From positions 124,001-188,000 of the forward strand of contig NZ_LRML01000007.1 of NCBI RefSeq assembly GCF_001647285.1: a DNA stretch of 64,000 nucleotides, in the 5' to 3' direction. This document shows, one piece after another, positions 9,337 to 18,699 of the stretch. The DNA is from Rufibacter roseus. GTDB taxonomy: Bacteria; Bacteroidota; Bacteroidia; Cytophagales; Hymenobacteraceae. The notes beneath the pieces are model-generated. The model was not told the DNA's origin. It worked only from the letters and a program-made list of their open reading frames with translations, and searched no databases. The first letter of the stretch is position 1. The number at the start of each line of letters is the position of its first letter. A program made the translations under genes and the position numbers.

Positions 9337-10542
9337 CTACCAGCCTAAGCGAAAAGGGATAAACTCTATTTTTTCTCCCTGCAATATTTCCGGCTGTCCG
9401 GCATGGTGAACGCCTAAACCATGGGTTGAGACCCCTGCCCTAACATCACCGGAACCATTATGGAGTATAGGGCGTAAAGTAGCGGTGGTCTCCTGAACCC
9501 GCACCGCAAAGAATTCTGTAAAGGCATGCTTCTTTTTTCTGGTTTGCTCAACAGGCAACCGGTACTGGGGTACCTCCTGAGCCTGAAAGCTTTTATGGAG
9601 CCACGCCTCTACAAACACTTTGTATGTTACCAGGCAAGAAAAGGGATTGCCTGGTAGCCCGAATACCCCTCCTCCGCCAGGAAGTACGCCAAAAAAGACT
9701 GGCTTCCCTGGCTTTATAGCTACCTTATGAAACTCTTTTTGCACCCCCAGTCCTTCCAGTACTCTGGGTACATAATCAGCATCTCCTGCAGAAACCCCAC
9801 CGTTAAGCAGCACCAGGTCATAATGCAGCACCTGCTGCAGCGCCTGTTGCAACGCTTCTTCCTGGTCAGGCAGGTGTCGGCAGTAAAAAGGCTTGATTTT
9901 CCAACTCCTGAGCAGCGCCTTTAACATATATTGATTGCTATTCCTGATTTGCGCAGCCCCCACGGGCTGACCTATGGGTACCACTTCATTTCCGGTGGTT
10001 AGGAGCGCCACTTTAGGCAGTTTGCCTACCAGTACCTTTTCTTTACCTAGAGCAGCCAGCGTCCCTATTACCGCAGCATTGGGTCTCACACCTGGAGAAA
10101 ACACCGGCTGTCCGCTTTGCAGGTCTTCGCCCTGCCTGGCTATATTGTGGTAGGGTTCTAACCCTATAGCCTTGAGCAATACTCGTCCTTCCTTTTCCTC
10201 ACTGTCTTCTAAGCGGACAATAGCCTGTGCGGTCAGTGGCACGGAGGCCCCAGTCATTATTCTGAAACAGCTTCCTTTCTTTAACAGCCCCTGGTAGTGC
10301 TGCCCCGCATATATTGTTAGCTGTACCTGGTATTCTCTCAGGCCCGCCTCCCAATCTTGCAGGCGGATGGCATATCCGTCCATAGCGGCGCGGTTGAAAG
10401 GAGGGTAATCACGATCAGAGTAAACATTCTCAGCCAATACCCGCCCCTCTGCCTCCTCCAACTCAATCAGTTCCGTACCGAAAGAATAGGCCCTGTTCTC
10501 CACCAGTTGTTTAGCCTCTGTATAGGAAATCAACTCTGCCAT
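9337..10542 (-). CDS. moeA: Molybdopterin molybdenumtransferase MoeA
   Basis: This 401-residue protein inserts molybdate into adenylylated molybdopterin. N-terminal 'YPPFNRAAMDGYAIR' is the MoeA domain I signature. 'TGASVPLTAQAIVRLED', 'LLTTGNEVVPIGQPVGAAQIRNSNQYML' and 'NGGVSAGDADYV' and 'GLPGNPFSCLVTYKVF' mark the MoeA core and the MogA-like domain. The length is normal for the family. The start lies one base after the stop of the MoaC/MogA gene, so they form an operon. It supplies cofactor to the nearby nitrate reductase. Confidence 0.93.
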   Translation of the reverse strand: MAELISYTEAKQLVENRAYSFGTELIELEEAEGRVLAENVYSDRDYPPFNRAAMDGYAIRLQDWEAGLREYQVQLTIYAGQHYQGLLKKGSCFRIMTGASVPLTAQAIVRLEDSEEKEGRVLLKAIGLEPYHNIARQGEDLQSGQPVFSPGVRPNAAVIGTLAALGKEKVLVGKLPKVALLTTGNEVVPIGQPVGAAQIRNSNQYMLKALLRSWKIKPFYCRHLPDQEEALQQALQQVLHYDLVLLNGGVSAGDADYVPRVLEGLGVQKEFHKVAIKPGKPVFFGVLPGGGGVFGLPGNPFSCLVTYKVFVEAWLHKSFQAQEVPQYRLPVEQTRKKKHAFTEFFAVRVQETTATLRPILHNGSGDVRAGVSTHGLGVHHAGQPEILQGEKIEFIPFRLGW

Positions 10543-10543
10543 A

Positions 10544-11485
10544 TTAGTGCCCTCCGCCTTTCATCATTTTGCGGGCGTGAAATACAGCCGGCAGTATGGC
10601 TTCAAGAGATTCACGGGCGCCGTTGGAACTACCCGGGAGAGTCACCACCAAGGATTGTCCGATAGAGCCTGCTACCCCCCGGCTCATCATGGCCAGCGGC
10701 GTGCGCATCTGGCCGTAAGCCCGCATAGCTTCGGCAATACCGTCTGCATCTCTTTCCAATAATTCCCGCACGGCCTCTACCGTATTGTCCCTGGGCCCTA
10801 AACCGGTGCCGCCCGTGGTAAAAATGAATTGTACATCTTCCGCCACCCAGGCTCTGATCTGCTGTTGTATCTGCTTTTTTTCGTCTGGCAGCACCTGGTA
10901 ATATTTCACCTGCGCATTCGCCTCCTGCAGCATTTCTTTAATAATCTTCCCGCTGTTGTCTTCCCGCTTTCCGGCAGCGGTTGAGTCAGAACATACCAAC
11001 ACGGCGCAAACCGGAGCGGAATTGAAAAACTTCTTTTTCCTGCCCTTTTTCTCAACCAGCTTTATATGTCCCACCTCCAGCTCCGGGTCATCGTCTTTCA
11101 TCAAAGCAAATAGCTCAAGCGCCGCCACTGAGACAGCCATCATTGCCTCCATCTCTGTACCTGATCTGCCTATTGCCTTGGCCTCGGCCATCACTACTAT
11201 GCCCGTCCGTTCCAAAGCCCACGGCTCAAGTAATACACTATGTATTTCCGGCTGTAGCACTTCAATCACCACCTGCAGGCCATCTACCACCGCGGCATGG
11301 TGCTGAGGAAGCAGTTGAGAAGTGGCTTTGGCACCCAAGAACCCTGATGCCTTGGCCATTTCCAGGGCACCTCCATACCTCCCTTGCCGCTGAGCGATTA
11401 AGGAAGCCGTTGCTGCCGAACAGAAAAGCACGCCCACAGCAGAAGCAGTTTGCAGCAAGGTTGGGGTATGGGTAAGGTCAAGCAT
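10544..11485 (-). CDS. MoaC-MogA/MoaB fusion for molybdenum cofactor synthesis
   Basis: This 313-residue protein has an N-terminal MoaC-like half (about 1-155), recognised by 'GFLGAKATSQLLPQHHA' and 'IGRSGTEMEAMMAVSVAALELFALMK'. Its C-terminal MogA/MoaB half (about 160-310) has 'VLVCSDSTAAGKREDNSGKII' and 'FTTGGTGLGPRDNTVEAV', the adenylyltransferase signatures. By eye alignment, some positions described as catalytic in E. coli MoaC differ: the Lys of the KGD motif and the Asp of the IYDMCK motif are replaced, while the His and the Glu pair (TEMEA) remain. The MoaC half may thus be altered or weakly active. moaA, moaE and moaD are not in this window. Confidence 0.85.
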   Translation of the reverse strand: MLDLTHTPTLLQTASAVGVLFCSAATASLIAQRQGRYGGALEMAKASGFLGAKATSQLLPQHHAAVVDGLQVVIEVLQPEIHSVLLEPWALERTGIVVMAEAKAIGRSGTEMEAMMAVSVAALELFALMKDDDPELEVGHIKLVEKKGRKKKFFNSAPVCAVLVCSDSTAAGKREDNSGKIIKEMLQEANAQVKYYQVLPDEKKQIQQQIRAWVAEDVQFIFTTGGTGLGPRDNTVEAVRELLERDADGIAEAMRAYGQMRTPLAMMSRGVAGSIGQSLVVTLPGSSNGARESLEAILPAVFHARKMMKGGGH

Positions 11486-11523
11486 AAATAAATCTGGTTT
11501 TTGTCGGCTCCCGTAGCTTCTGA

Positions 11524-11883
11524 TTATTTCTCAAAGCCAATAAATACCTCATCACCTACCACTTGCACCGGATAGGTTTTAATCTGGTAGTCATCACCGG
11601 ACAGGCATTCACCGGACAGCAGAGAAAAAGTTTTCTTGTGGAACGGACAGGCTACTTTGGGTTCACAGGTGTCGCCGGTGCTGCCAATCATGCCTCTGGA
11701 AAGTACCATCTGCTGTTTGTGCGGGCATAGGTTTTGGGTGGCGTACCACTCGCCCCGGCGGCTGAAGTTGTAGATGGCAATCTGCTCGTCGTGGTGCTTC
11801 ACGCAGGCACCGCCGTTCTGGGGCACATCATAGGTTTTACAAACCAACACCCACTCTACTGAGGTTAAAACTGCTACTTCCAT
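11524..11883 (-). CDS. nirD: Nitrite reductase small subunit, Rieske type
   Basis: This 119-residue protein is a Rieske [2Fe-2S] domain with ligand motifs CPH (in 'NLCPHKQQM') and CPFH (in 'VACPFHKKTFSL'), so it should bind a cluster. Some NirD proteins lose these ligands; this one retains them. It starts 77 bases after the nirB stop on the same strand and is the small subunit of the NADH-dependent nitrite reductase. Confidence 0.9.
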   Translation of the reverse strand: MEVAVLTSVEWVLVCKTYDVPQNGGACVKHHDEQIAIYNFSRRGEWYATQNLCPHKQQMVLSRGMIGSTGDTCEPKVACPFHKKTFSLLSGECLSGDDYQIKTYPVQVVGDEVFIGFEK

Positions 11884-11913
11884 TGTACTAAAACTTAAGG
11901 GGTTACTTCTATC

Positions 11914-11957
11914 AATTCCTAATTCTTAATTCCTAATTCTCAATTCATAATTCTCAA
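11914..11957. repeat. Short imperfect tandem repeat of AATTC-like units
   Basis: Between nirD and nirB the sequence reads as repeated variants of 'AATTCCTAATTCTTA' over about 44 bases. It is a low-complexity AT-rich microrepeat; no function is evident. It could be a slippage-prone spacer in the nirB-nirD transcript. Confidence 0.6.
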
Positions 11958-11960
11958 AGG

Positions 11961-14465
11961 CTACCATTCCATGGCTTTTACCTGACCACGCATAGGGGCT
12001 AACTTCACTTGCGGGTCTTTCTCTCGTGGGGCGTTCACAAAGTGGGCGAAGCCTTTTCTCAGCTCAGGGTTCTGCACCACTTCTTTCCACTCACAGTGGT
12101 AGTTCTTGATAAGCGACTGCATTTCTTGTTCCAACTGCTCACAGATGCCCAGGCTATCGTTGATTATCACGTTTTTGAGGTAGGCCATGCCGCCGTCCAG
12201 CTTGTTTAGCCAGGTAGCGGTGCGGGTAAGGGCATCGGCGGTGTTGATGTAGAACATCAGGAAACGGTCCAGGTATTTGATGCAGGTATCTTTGTCAATG
12301 TCGGTGGCCAGCAGTTGGGCGTGCTGGGGCTTGGAGCCACCGTTGCCGCACACATAAAGGTTATACCCTTTCTCGGTGGCAATAATGCCGAAGTCTTTGG
12401 ATTGGGCCTCGGCACATTCCCTGATGCAGCCGCTCACCCCGCCTTTTAGTTTGTGCGGTGCGCGAATGCCTTTGTAGCGGTCTTCCACCTCAATAGCAAA
12501 CGAGACGCTGTCTTGCAAACCGAACCGGCACCAGGTGCTGCCCACGCAGCTCTTGACGGTGCGTAGGGCTTTGCCATAGGCGTGTCCGCTTTCAAAACCG
12601 GCGTCAATCAACTCCTCCCATATATCAGGCAGGTCACTCACGTGCGCGCCAAACAAGTCAATGCGTTGGCCGCCGGTAATTTTAGTGTACAGGCCATATT
12701 TCTGGGCCACCTGCCCAATTACAATCAGCTTCTCCGGCGTGATTTCGCCGCCGGGAATGCGGGGAACCACGGAGTAAGTACCGCCTTTCTGAATATTAGC
12801 CAAGTACCGATCGTTGCTGTCTTGAATGGTAGACTGCTTGGCAATGACATCGTTCCAAAGGCTGGCTAGAATACTGGCAATAGTGGGTTTACAGCTCTCA
12901 CAGCCATCGCCTTTCCCGAACGTATCCAGCGCCTCATCATAGGTTCTGATGTTGTTTAGCTTGAGCAGGTCAAACAGTTCCTGACGGGAGAAGTCGAAGT
13001 GCTCGCAAACGTTGTTCTTCACATAGGCTCCGTTGGCTTTGAGAGTTTCGGAGATAAGGTCTTTCACCAGCGGAGCACAACCGCCACAGCAGGTAGCGGC
13101 TTTCGTGCATTTCTTCATTCCCTCCAGGGAAGATACTCCATCCTCGGTCACCGCTGAGCAGATATCTCCTTTTGTCACCGATTCACAGGAACAAATCAGG
13201 GCCTCGTCGGGCAGACTCATGACTCCGGCTCCAGTATCCCCTTCGCCTCCGCGGCTTCCCAATATCAAATCCTCAGGGTTGGGCGGCAGGGTGAGTTTGT
13301 TGTTCACTGTTTGCAGCAGGATGTTATAGGCAGCGGCATCTCCTACCAGCACACCACCTAACAAGTACTTCCCGTCGGTGCTGAGGTTGATGCGTTTGTA
13401 GATGCCTTTGTTCTTGTCTTCAAAGGCAATGGTTCTGGCATCAGGCTCAGACACAAAAGGGTCTCCGAAGCTGGCTACATCAACTCCTATCAGTTTGAGT
13501 TTGGTGCTCATGTCATAGCCAGTGAACAATTTTTCACCTTGACATAAAAGGGTTGCCACCGTATCGGCCATTTCGTAACCAGGGGCCACCAAACCATAAA
13601 TCATGCCCTCATGCAAGGCACATTCTCCAATAGCGAAAATGTGGTCATCAGACGTCTGCATTCTGTCGTTCACCACAATGCCTCCTCTGGGACCCACTTC
13701 CAAGCCCGCCTTTTTTGCCAGCTCATCGCGCGGACGAATACCAGCGGAAATCACGAGCATGTCCACTTGCAGTAAAGTATCATCGGCAAACTGTAGCCCA
13801 TCTATTTTCCCGTCGCCGAGAATGTTGGTGGTGCTTTTTTGCAGGTGCATCTGCAGGCCTAGTTCCTCCAACTTTGCTTGCAGCATGTTGCTGCCCACCG
13901 AATCTACCTGCCTAGGCATGAGCCGCGGGGCAAACTCCACCACGTGTGTTTCTTCCAGCCCTAGGTCAATTAACGCTTTGGCCGCCTCCAAGCCCAACAG
14001 CCCCCCGCCCATCACTGCGCCTTTGCGGGCAATTTTGGCGTAGGCCTGCATCAGTTCCAGGTCTTCAATGGTGCGGTACACGAACACCCCTTCCTTTTCT
14101 ACGCCGGGCACATCGGGTACAAATGCAGAGGAGCCAGTGGCAAATACCAGATAATCGTACGGCTGCGCCACGTCATGCAGTGAATACACTACTTTGTCTT
14201 TCCGGTTTATGTCAGTGACAGAATCGCCTAGGTGAAGCACGATGTTGTTCTCTGCATACCATTCTTCAGTAGACATGGACAAGTCCTCGGCAGATTTACC
14301 GTTGAAGAATTCGCTCAGGTGTACCCTGTCGTACGCCCTCCGTGGCTCCTCGCCAAACACCACCAACTGAAAGGCAGCAGTTTTGGCAATTAGTTTTTCG
14401 CAGAACTTGTAGCCTACCATCCCGTTCCCGATGACTACTACTGTTGGCTTACCTTGTTGAGACAT
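11961..14465 (-). CDS. nirB: NADH-dependent nitrite reductase large subunit
   Basis: This 834-residue siroheme enzyme reduces nitrite to ammonium in the cytoplasm. In order it has an FAD/NAD-binding reductase part (GNGMVGYKFCEKL at the N-terminus; GGGLLGLEAAKAL near 160), a BFD-like Cys region (ICSCESVTKGDI...CCGGCAPLV, then a second CESCKPT), a nitrite reductase ferredoxin-like half domain, and the siroheme/[4Fe-4S] domain with 'SCVGSTWCRFG' and 'GCIRECAEAQ' providing the CxxxxxC...CxxxC ligands. The length is normal. It is the first gene of the minus-strand cluster, read from the 636-base divergent region. Confidence 0.95.
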   Translation of the reverse strand: MSQQGKPTVVVIGNGMVGYKFCEKLIAKTAAFQLVVFGEEPRRAYDRVHLSEFFNGKSAEDLSMSTEEWYAENNIVLHLGDSVTDINRKDKVVYSLHDVAQPYDYLVFATGSSAFVPDVPGVEKEGVFVYRTIEDLELMQAYAKIARKGAVMGGGLLGLEAAKALIDLGLEETHVVEFAPRLMPRQVDSVGSNMLQAKLEELGLQMHLQKSTTNILGDGKIDGLQFADDTLLQVDMLVISAGIRPRDELAKKAGLEVGPRGGIVVNDRMQTSDDHIFAIGECALHEGMIYGLVAPGYEMADTVATLLCQGEKLFTGYDMSTKLKLIGVDVASFGDPFVSEPDARTIAFEDKNKGIYKRINLSTDGKYLLGGVLVGDAAAYNILLQTVNNKLTLPPNPEDLILGSRGGEGDTGAGVMSLPDEALICSCESVTKGDICSAVTEDGVSSLEGMKKCTKAATCCGGCAPLVKDLISETLKANGAYVKNNVCEHFDFSRQELFDLLKLNNIRTYDEALDTFGKGDGCESCKPTIASILASLWNDVIAKQSTIQDSNDRYLANIQKGGTYSVVPRIPGGEITPEKLIVIGQVAQKYGLYTKITGGQRIDLFGAHVSDLPDIWEELIDAGFESGHAYGKALRTVKSCVGSTWCRFGLQDSVSFAIEVEDRYKGIRAPHKLKGGVSGCIRECAEAQSKDFGIIATEKGYNLYVCGNGGSKPQHAQLLATDIDKDTCIKYLDRFLMFYINTADALTRTATWLNKLDGGMAYLKNVIINDSLGICEQLEQEMQSLIKNYHCEWKEVVQNPELRKGFAHFVNAPREKDPQVKLAPMRGQVKAMEW

Positions 14466-15101
14466 TGTATTTTCCTTTAGTTGAATGAGTTTCCTTCTGC
14501 TTATTCACCCTGCCTATTTTTAGCGAGCACATTTTTTTTAACCAGGCACTATTTTTTTTCTTTTGTCCCGCTGTTTTCACCTCTCTCCTCGTCCTTCTTT
14601 TCAATCTGAGCGCTCTTCGCTCCTGAATTCAGTTGTTGATTTTCTCTTTCGCTTCTTCCGCCCCTTTTCTTAAAAGTATTTTCAGGAGAGGGGGCAATTG
14701 TTTCTTAATTTTCAAAATGCTATTAAAACACCTTGACCATATTTTAACTTTATCAACAAACCAGCTTAATCTTTAATAATCATTACTAAGTATAACTACT
14801 TATTTTTAAAGGTCATTTGTTATTGTTTTTACTAAATATACTCAAATACACGTTAAATGCAATAGTCAAAATCCACATCATCATATGTTTTTAAGTATTT
14901 ACCCCCTAATTTATAGGGCGCCTATTGATTTTTTCACCACTTTACTTAAATTGTACTTTATTATATAAAAGCACTCGTTGTCACTACATCACTTTGATGC
15001 TTTAGGTAAAGTAATTTGATTGACATAATGCTAAAGCCTATTCAAGCCTTAGACTTAGGCATGGAGCTGAAACAGCTGACAAAAAAGGAGTTGCGCAGAA
15101 T
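14466..15101. promoter_or_regulatory. Divergent control region between nirB and cobA
   Basis: There is no gene in these 636 bases, which are markedly AT-rich. They must hold the promoters of nirB (minus) and cobA (plus). Several TACTTA/TAAGTA-like heptamers occur, including an inverted pair TAAGTA-TAAC-TACTTA at about 14787-14802. Such heptamers resemble NarL-type half sites (TACYYMT), and a NarL-like regulator is encoded 3.6 kb away. Which of them is used cannot be told from one sequence. Confidence 0.45.
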
Positions 15102-15911
15102 ATGCAGGTGAGCCACGAAATGGAGAAGATGAAAACTACGCGTATGGAAACAGGTAAAAAGCTACCAACGTTATATGTCATGGGTGCTGGCCCAGGGGAT
15201 CCGGAGTTAATTACCGTTAAAGCGTACAAGGTTTTGCAGCAGGCAGATGTGGTGCTCTTTGACAACCTTGCCAACCAAGAGCTTCTTTCCCTGACCTCCC
15301 AGTACTGCGAGAAGATATACGTAGGCAAACAGCCTTACCGCGACTACACTCCCCAAGAAACCATTCATGCGCTTATTAAAGAGAAGGCCTATAGTAAAGG
15401 AACCGTAGTGCGCTTGAAAGGAGGAGATCCGTATATATTTGGACGTGGATTTGAAGAAGTACTGTTTGCGCGGGATAATGGCATAGAAACACACTACATC
15501 CCTGGTATTACCAGCATGCAGACCATGGGCCTGCATGACATTCCGCTCACGCACCGCTCGGTTAGCGAAGGTATTTGGGCCATTACCGGCACTAAAAAAG
15601 ATGGCTCTCTTACTAAAGATTTACGCCTGGCCATGCAGAGCAATGCCACGGTGGTAATTTATATGGGCATGAAAAAGGCAGCCGAGATTGCCGAGACTTA
15701 TATAAGTGCCGGCAACGGCCATATACCGGTTGCCGTGGTGCAGCAAGCCTCTCTCCCGCACCAGAAATCGGCCACGGGTGTAGTCAAAGACCTACCACAG
15801 CTAATAGAGCAGAATCAACTTACGCACCCCTCCCTGATAGTGATTGGCTGGGTTGTAGCCCTTGAGCAAACTACGGCCCCTTTAAATGCACAGAAGCTTT
15901 GCCATCAATAA
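15102..15911 (+). CDS. cobA: Uroporphyrinogen-III C-methyltransferase
   Basis: This 269-residue SAM-dependent enzyme makes precorrin-2, the precursor of siroheme needed by NirB. Family motifs are clear: 'LYVMGAGPGDPELITVKA' (SAM-binding loop), 'GTVVRLKGGDPYIFGRGFEE', 'IPGITSM' and 'PLTHR'. Several in-frame ATGs lie before the conserved core (15102, 15120, 15129, 15144); the first is given, but 15144 would remove a poorly conserved leader. The gene is divergent from nirB. No siroheme synthase ferrochelatase/dehydrogenase (CysG N-terminal) domain is attached. Confidence 0.93.
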   Translation: MQVSHEMEKMKTTRMETGKKLPTLYVMGAGPGDPELITVKAYKVLQQADVVLFDNLANQELLSLTSQYCEKIYVGKQPYRDYTPQETIHALIKEKAYSKGTVVRLKGGDPYIFGRGFEEVLFARDNGIETHYIPGITSMQTMGLHDIPLTHRSVSEGIWAITGTKKDGSLTKDLRLAMQSNATVVIYMGMKKAAEIAETYISAGNGHIPVAVVQQASLPHQKSATGVVKDLPQLIEQNQLTHPSLIVIGWVVALEQTTAPLNAQKLCHQ

Positions 15912-15939
15912 AACAGCGTCTTTGACTAGTCCTTACAAA

Positions 15940-17223
15940 ATGATTGTTAAACCACATACCACCTTACACAACCCACTAGTAGAGGGCATAAAAGTGGTGG
16001 GCATAGGCAAACACGGCAGCAAACCTCTTTCTACGGCTCTTATCAACGAGATTACACAATACTTGCAAGAAGCTGAAACCATTGCTATTCAGAAAGGGGC
16101 TTTCTTTGGTTCGTTACTAGCCAAAGGCGTTACCCCAGAAGAGCAACAGCTGCTGTTGGCCTTGTGCCCTTCGGCTCAAAAAAATGTGGAGCAGCTTTAT
16201 GACGCCCTCTGCCCCGACGCCCCAGCCGAGATGCAACCAATAGGGCTCAGGCTGTTGCAGAAAGAAACGCTCTCTCAGGCAGAAGCCAAACAATTAGGTC
16301 TATTCCTGTTCTCAGATAATACAGGAGAATCATTCAGAGGCATGGCGGCCAGTATGCTCCGAATCCGTTATGAAACCGAAGAAGAATATGCAGGACTTCT
16401 GGAAGCTGCCAATGCCTGTTTTAGGTCTGTTTTTCAAAAAACACCGCCAAAACGGCAAAACCACCTGATTCAATTAGCTGAACCTTTTGATGGGGTGGAA
16501 CACTCTTACATGATCACTCCGCTTCTGGCCCAGGCGTTTCAGCAACAAGGATTCCAGACGGTGGTGAGTTTAGGGAGATCCTCTGGGCCTAAGCTCTCTT
16601 TGAACTCTTTAGATATCTATGAAGGCTTAGGCAAGCCTTTTCTGCAAGGTAATCTGGACCTGGAACAAACCTCTTCAGAATATGGGTGGGCGCTGCATCA
16701 GGCAGATGTAGCGCCCACCCTAGACCAGTGGGTGGAGCGCCGTCGGCTTATTTTCAAACGACCATTCTTGGCTACTCTGGAGAAAGTCCTGAACCCTTGC
16801 CAGGCAAATATTTTAATCACCTCTGTCTTTCACCTGACTTACATTGACAAAATGATCACCTTGTCGGGCATGGCCGGTTTTGAGGGAGTTATTGTGCTGA
16901 AACGCGGTCTGGAAGGAACGTTGGCGCCTTCTATTGCCAAAGCCAGTGGAATTGTCTGCGCCGCCCGCCAGCCCGATGGTTCATTTCTGAAGAGGTCTTT
17001 TGAGGCAAACCAGGAAGAACTACTACCCTTTCGGGCAGAAGCAGATGATATAGTAGATGACCTAAAGACCGATGAAAATCTTCGGCTGACCATACAGTAC
17101 AGCCAATACGGCTCCACCGGCAATATAGACTTTGACAAAAGAGTACAGCTTGCATTAAGACTCTACCAGCAGGGACTTGATTGGCTTACTTCCCACTTGG
17201 CACCTTCCGCCACTCTATCATAA
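15940..17223 (+). CDS. Glycosyltransferase family 3 / TrpD2-like protein
   Basis: This protein of about 427 residues resembles anthranilate phosphoribosyltransferase-like (YbiB/TrpD2) proteins. It has a helical N-terminal domain ('TEAVTxE'-type features are weak; 'GVTPEEQQLLLAL' can be seen) and an alpha/beta domain with a 'HSYMITPLLAQAFQQQGFQTVVSLGRSSGPKL' segment. The classical anthranilate-binding and PRPP loops are not obvious, so tryptophan synthesis is unlikely. An upstream ATG at 15886 would overlap the cobA end; 15940 is chosen because it starts just after the cobA stop. It sits in the cobA-sensor kinase operon. TrpD2 relatives bind nucleic acids, but the role here is unknown. Confidence 0.7.
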   Translation: MIVKPHTTLHNPLVEGIKVVGIGKHGSKPLSTALINEITQYLQEAETIAIQKGAFFGSLLAKGVTPEEQQLLLALCPSAQKNVEQLYDALCPDAPAEMQPIGLRLLQKETLSQAEAKQLGLFLFSDNTGESFRGMAASMLRIRYETEEEYAGLLEAANACFRSVFQKTPPKRQNHLIQLAEPFDGVEHSYMITPLLAQAFQQQGFQTVVSLGRSSGPKLSLNSLDIYEGLGKPFLQGNLDLEQTSSEYGWALHQADVAPTLDQWVERRRLIFKRPFLATLEKVLNPCQANILITSVFHLTYIDKMITLSGMAGFEGVIVLKRGLEGTLAPSIAKASGIVCAARQPDGSFLKRSFEANQEELLPFRAEADDIVDDLKTDENLRLTIQYSQYGSTGNIDFDKRVQLALRLYQQGLDWLTSHLAPSATLS

Positions 17224-17229
17224 TTTCCT

Positions 17230-18699
17230 ATGCCTCGTTCCGCCAACCCTAACATACACCGCAGCATTACCCGCCTGTACTTACTGGCGCTTACCGCTGT
17301 GGCCCTGCTTTCTGTTATCGGCCAACTGCTTATTCAGCAGTCTCTGCAAAACCAATTAAGTGATTCCAGAGTGATAAACGTGGCAGGGCGGCAGCGCATG
17401 CTCAGCCAGAAAATAACAAAACTAGCCTTACTGCTGCACTATTCCCCAGACCGCCAACAGCGCTCTGAACTTAAACAGGAACTGGATGATGCCTTGGTGC
17501 TGTGGCAGAGCAGCCATTACGGCCTGAAAAACGGTTTATTACCCGACTCCCAAACCTCCGTACCGAACAGTGACACCATTGCGCAGAAGTTTGCTTCCAT
17601 AGAGTCTTACTTCCATGCAATTTACCGTAGTGCGTGGGCTGTCAGTTCTTTTTACCGTGCCCCGCAGCACACAAACCCCGACTCGTCTGTACACGCGCAC
17701 CTGAATACTTTACTCCAGCAAGAGCCCCACTACCTCTCAGGCATGGACGAGATAGTATTCCAATATGACGCTGAAGCCAGCGCCAGAGTAAATCAGCTCC
17801 GCAAAGCAGAATGGATGCTGCTTTGGATAACTTTAGGCATTTTGGTACTGGAGGCAATTTTTATTTTCAGGCCCGCAGTAGGTCAAATCAAGTCTACCAT
17901 AGCCCAGCTTGTACAGGCCGAACAGAAAACCAAACTATCGAACGATGAACTGGCACAGGCAAACCAACAACTGAAAGAAACACAGGAAGCGCTGCTTTTG
18001 GCCTCTCAAGTGCAGCACCAGAGAGAAATAGAAGACCATAAACTAAGGGCGGCTTACCTGATGGAAGGCCAAGAAGAAGAAAGGAAACGCATTGCCCTTG
18101 AGATTCACGACGGACTGGGCCAGATGCTGACAGCCCTGAAGTTTGGTGTTGAAAAAGTGAGCGACTCAGTCAACGGCTCAGAAACTGCGCAGCAAAACGT
18201 GAAGGAGCTCAGGGAACTAGTCAAGCAGACCATAGCCGAGGCACGTTCCATTTCTTTTGACCTTATGCCTGCTGTACTGCACGATTTCGGGCTGGCGTCC
18301 GCCCTGAAGCTCCTCGCCTCGCACACCTCTTCCACAACTGGCTACCCAATAAAGTTTACCACTAACTGGAAAAACGAAAGGTTGCCCAAGAATATGGAGG
18401 TAGGCCTGTACCGCATCTGCCAAGAGGCTATTCAAAATGCATTGAAATATGCACAGGCACAAAGCATCACCGTTGAACTGACCGCCAAAGCCAAGAACAT
18501 CCACCTCCGGATAACTGACGATGGGCTTGGCTTCGACACAACTGAGCCAGAGGCCGAGACAGAATCTCCGAACCACGGCATCAGCAACATGAAAGAGAGA
18601 GCCCATCTATTAAGTGGCAGCGTTTCCATTCAGTCTAGCCCTGGGCAAGGCACCCAGATTTATGTAAAAGTGTCGCATTTAGTTTACCAACATGCATAA
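17230..18699 (+). CDS. Nitrate-sensor-like histidine kinase (NarX/PilJ-type input)
   Basis: This 489-residue membrane kinase has a first transmembrane segment at about 16-36 and a second around 193-215. The periplasmic part starts with 'RVINVAGRQRMLSQKITKLALLL', the PilJ/NarX-type P-box, which in NarX binds nitrate or nitrite. After the membrane come a coiled coil (about 225-275) and a HisKA_3 domain with 'ERKRIALEIHDGLGQMLTALKF' (His in EIHD). A HATPase domain follows with 'ICQEAIQNALKYAQAQ' and 'ITDDGLGFD'. It overlaps the regulator gene by 8 bases. In this context nitrate/nitrite sensing is the likely input. Confidence 0.87.
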   Translation: MPRSANPNIHRSITRLYLLALTAVALLSVIGQLLIQQSLQNQLSDSRVINVAGRQRMLSQKITKLALLLHYSPDRQQRSELKQELDDALVLWQSSHYGLKNGLLPDSQTSVPNSDTIAQKFASIESYFHAIYRSAWAVSSFYRAPQHTNPDSSVHAHLNTLLQQEPHYLSGMDEIVFQYDAEASARVNQLRKAEWMLLWITLGILVLEAIFIFRPAVGQIKSTIAQLVQAEQKTKLSNDELAQANQQLKETQEALLLASQVQHQREIEDHKLRAAYLMEGQEEERKRIALEIHDGLGQMLTALKFGVEKVSDSVNGSETAQQNVKELRELVKQTIAEARSISFDLMPAVLHDFGLASALKLLASHTSSTTGYPIKFTTNWKNERLPKNMEVGLYRICQEAIQNALKYAQAQSITVELTAKAKNIHLRITDDGLGFDTTEPEAETESPNHGISNMKERAHLLSGSVSIQSSPGQGTQIYVKVSHLVYQHA

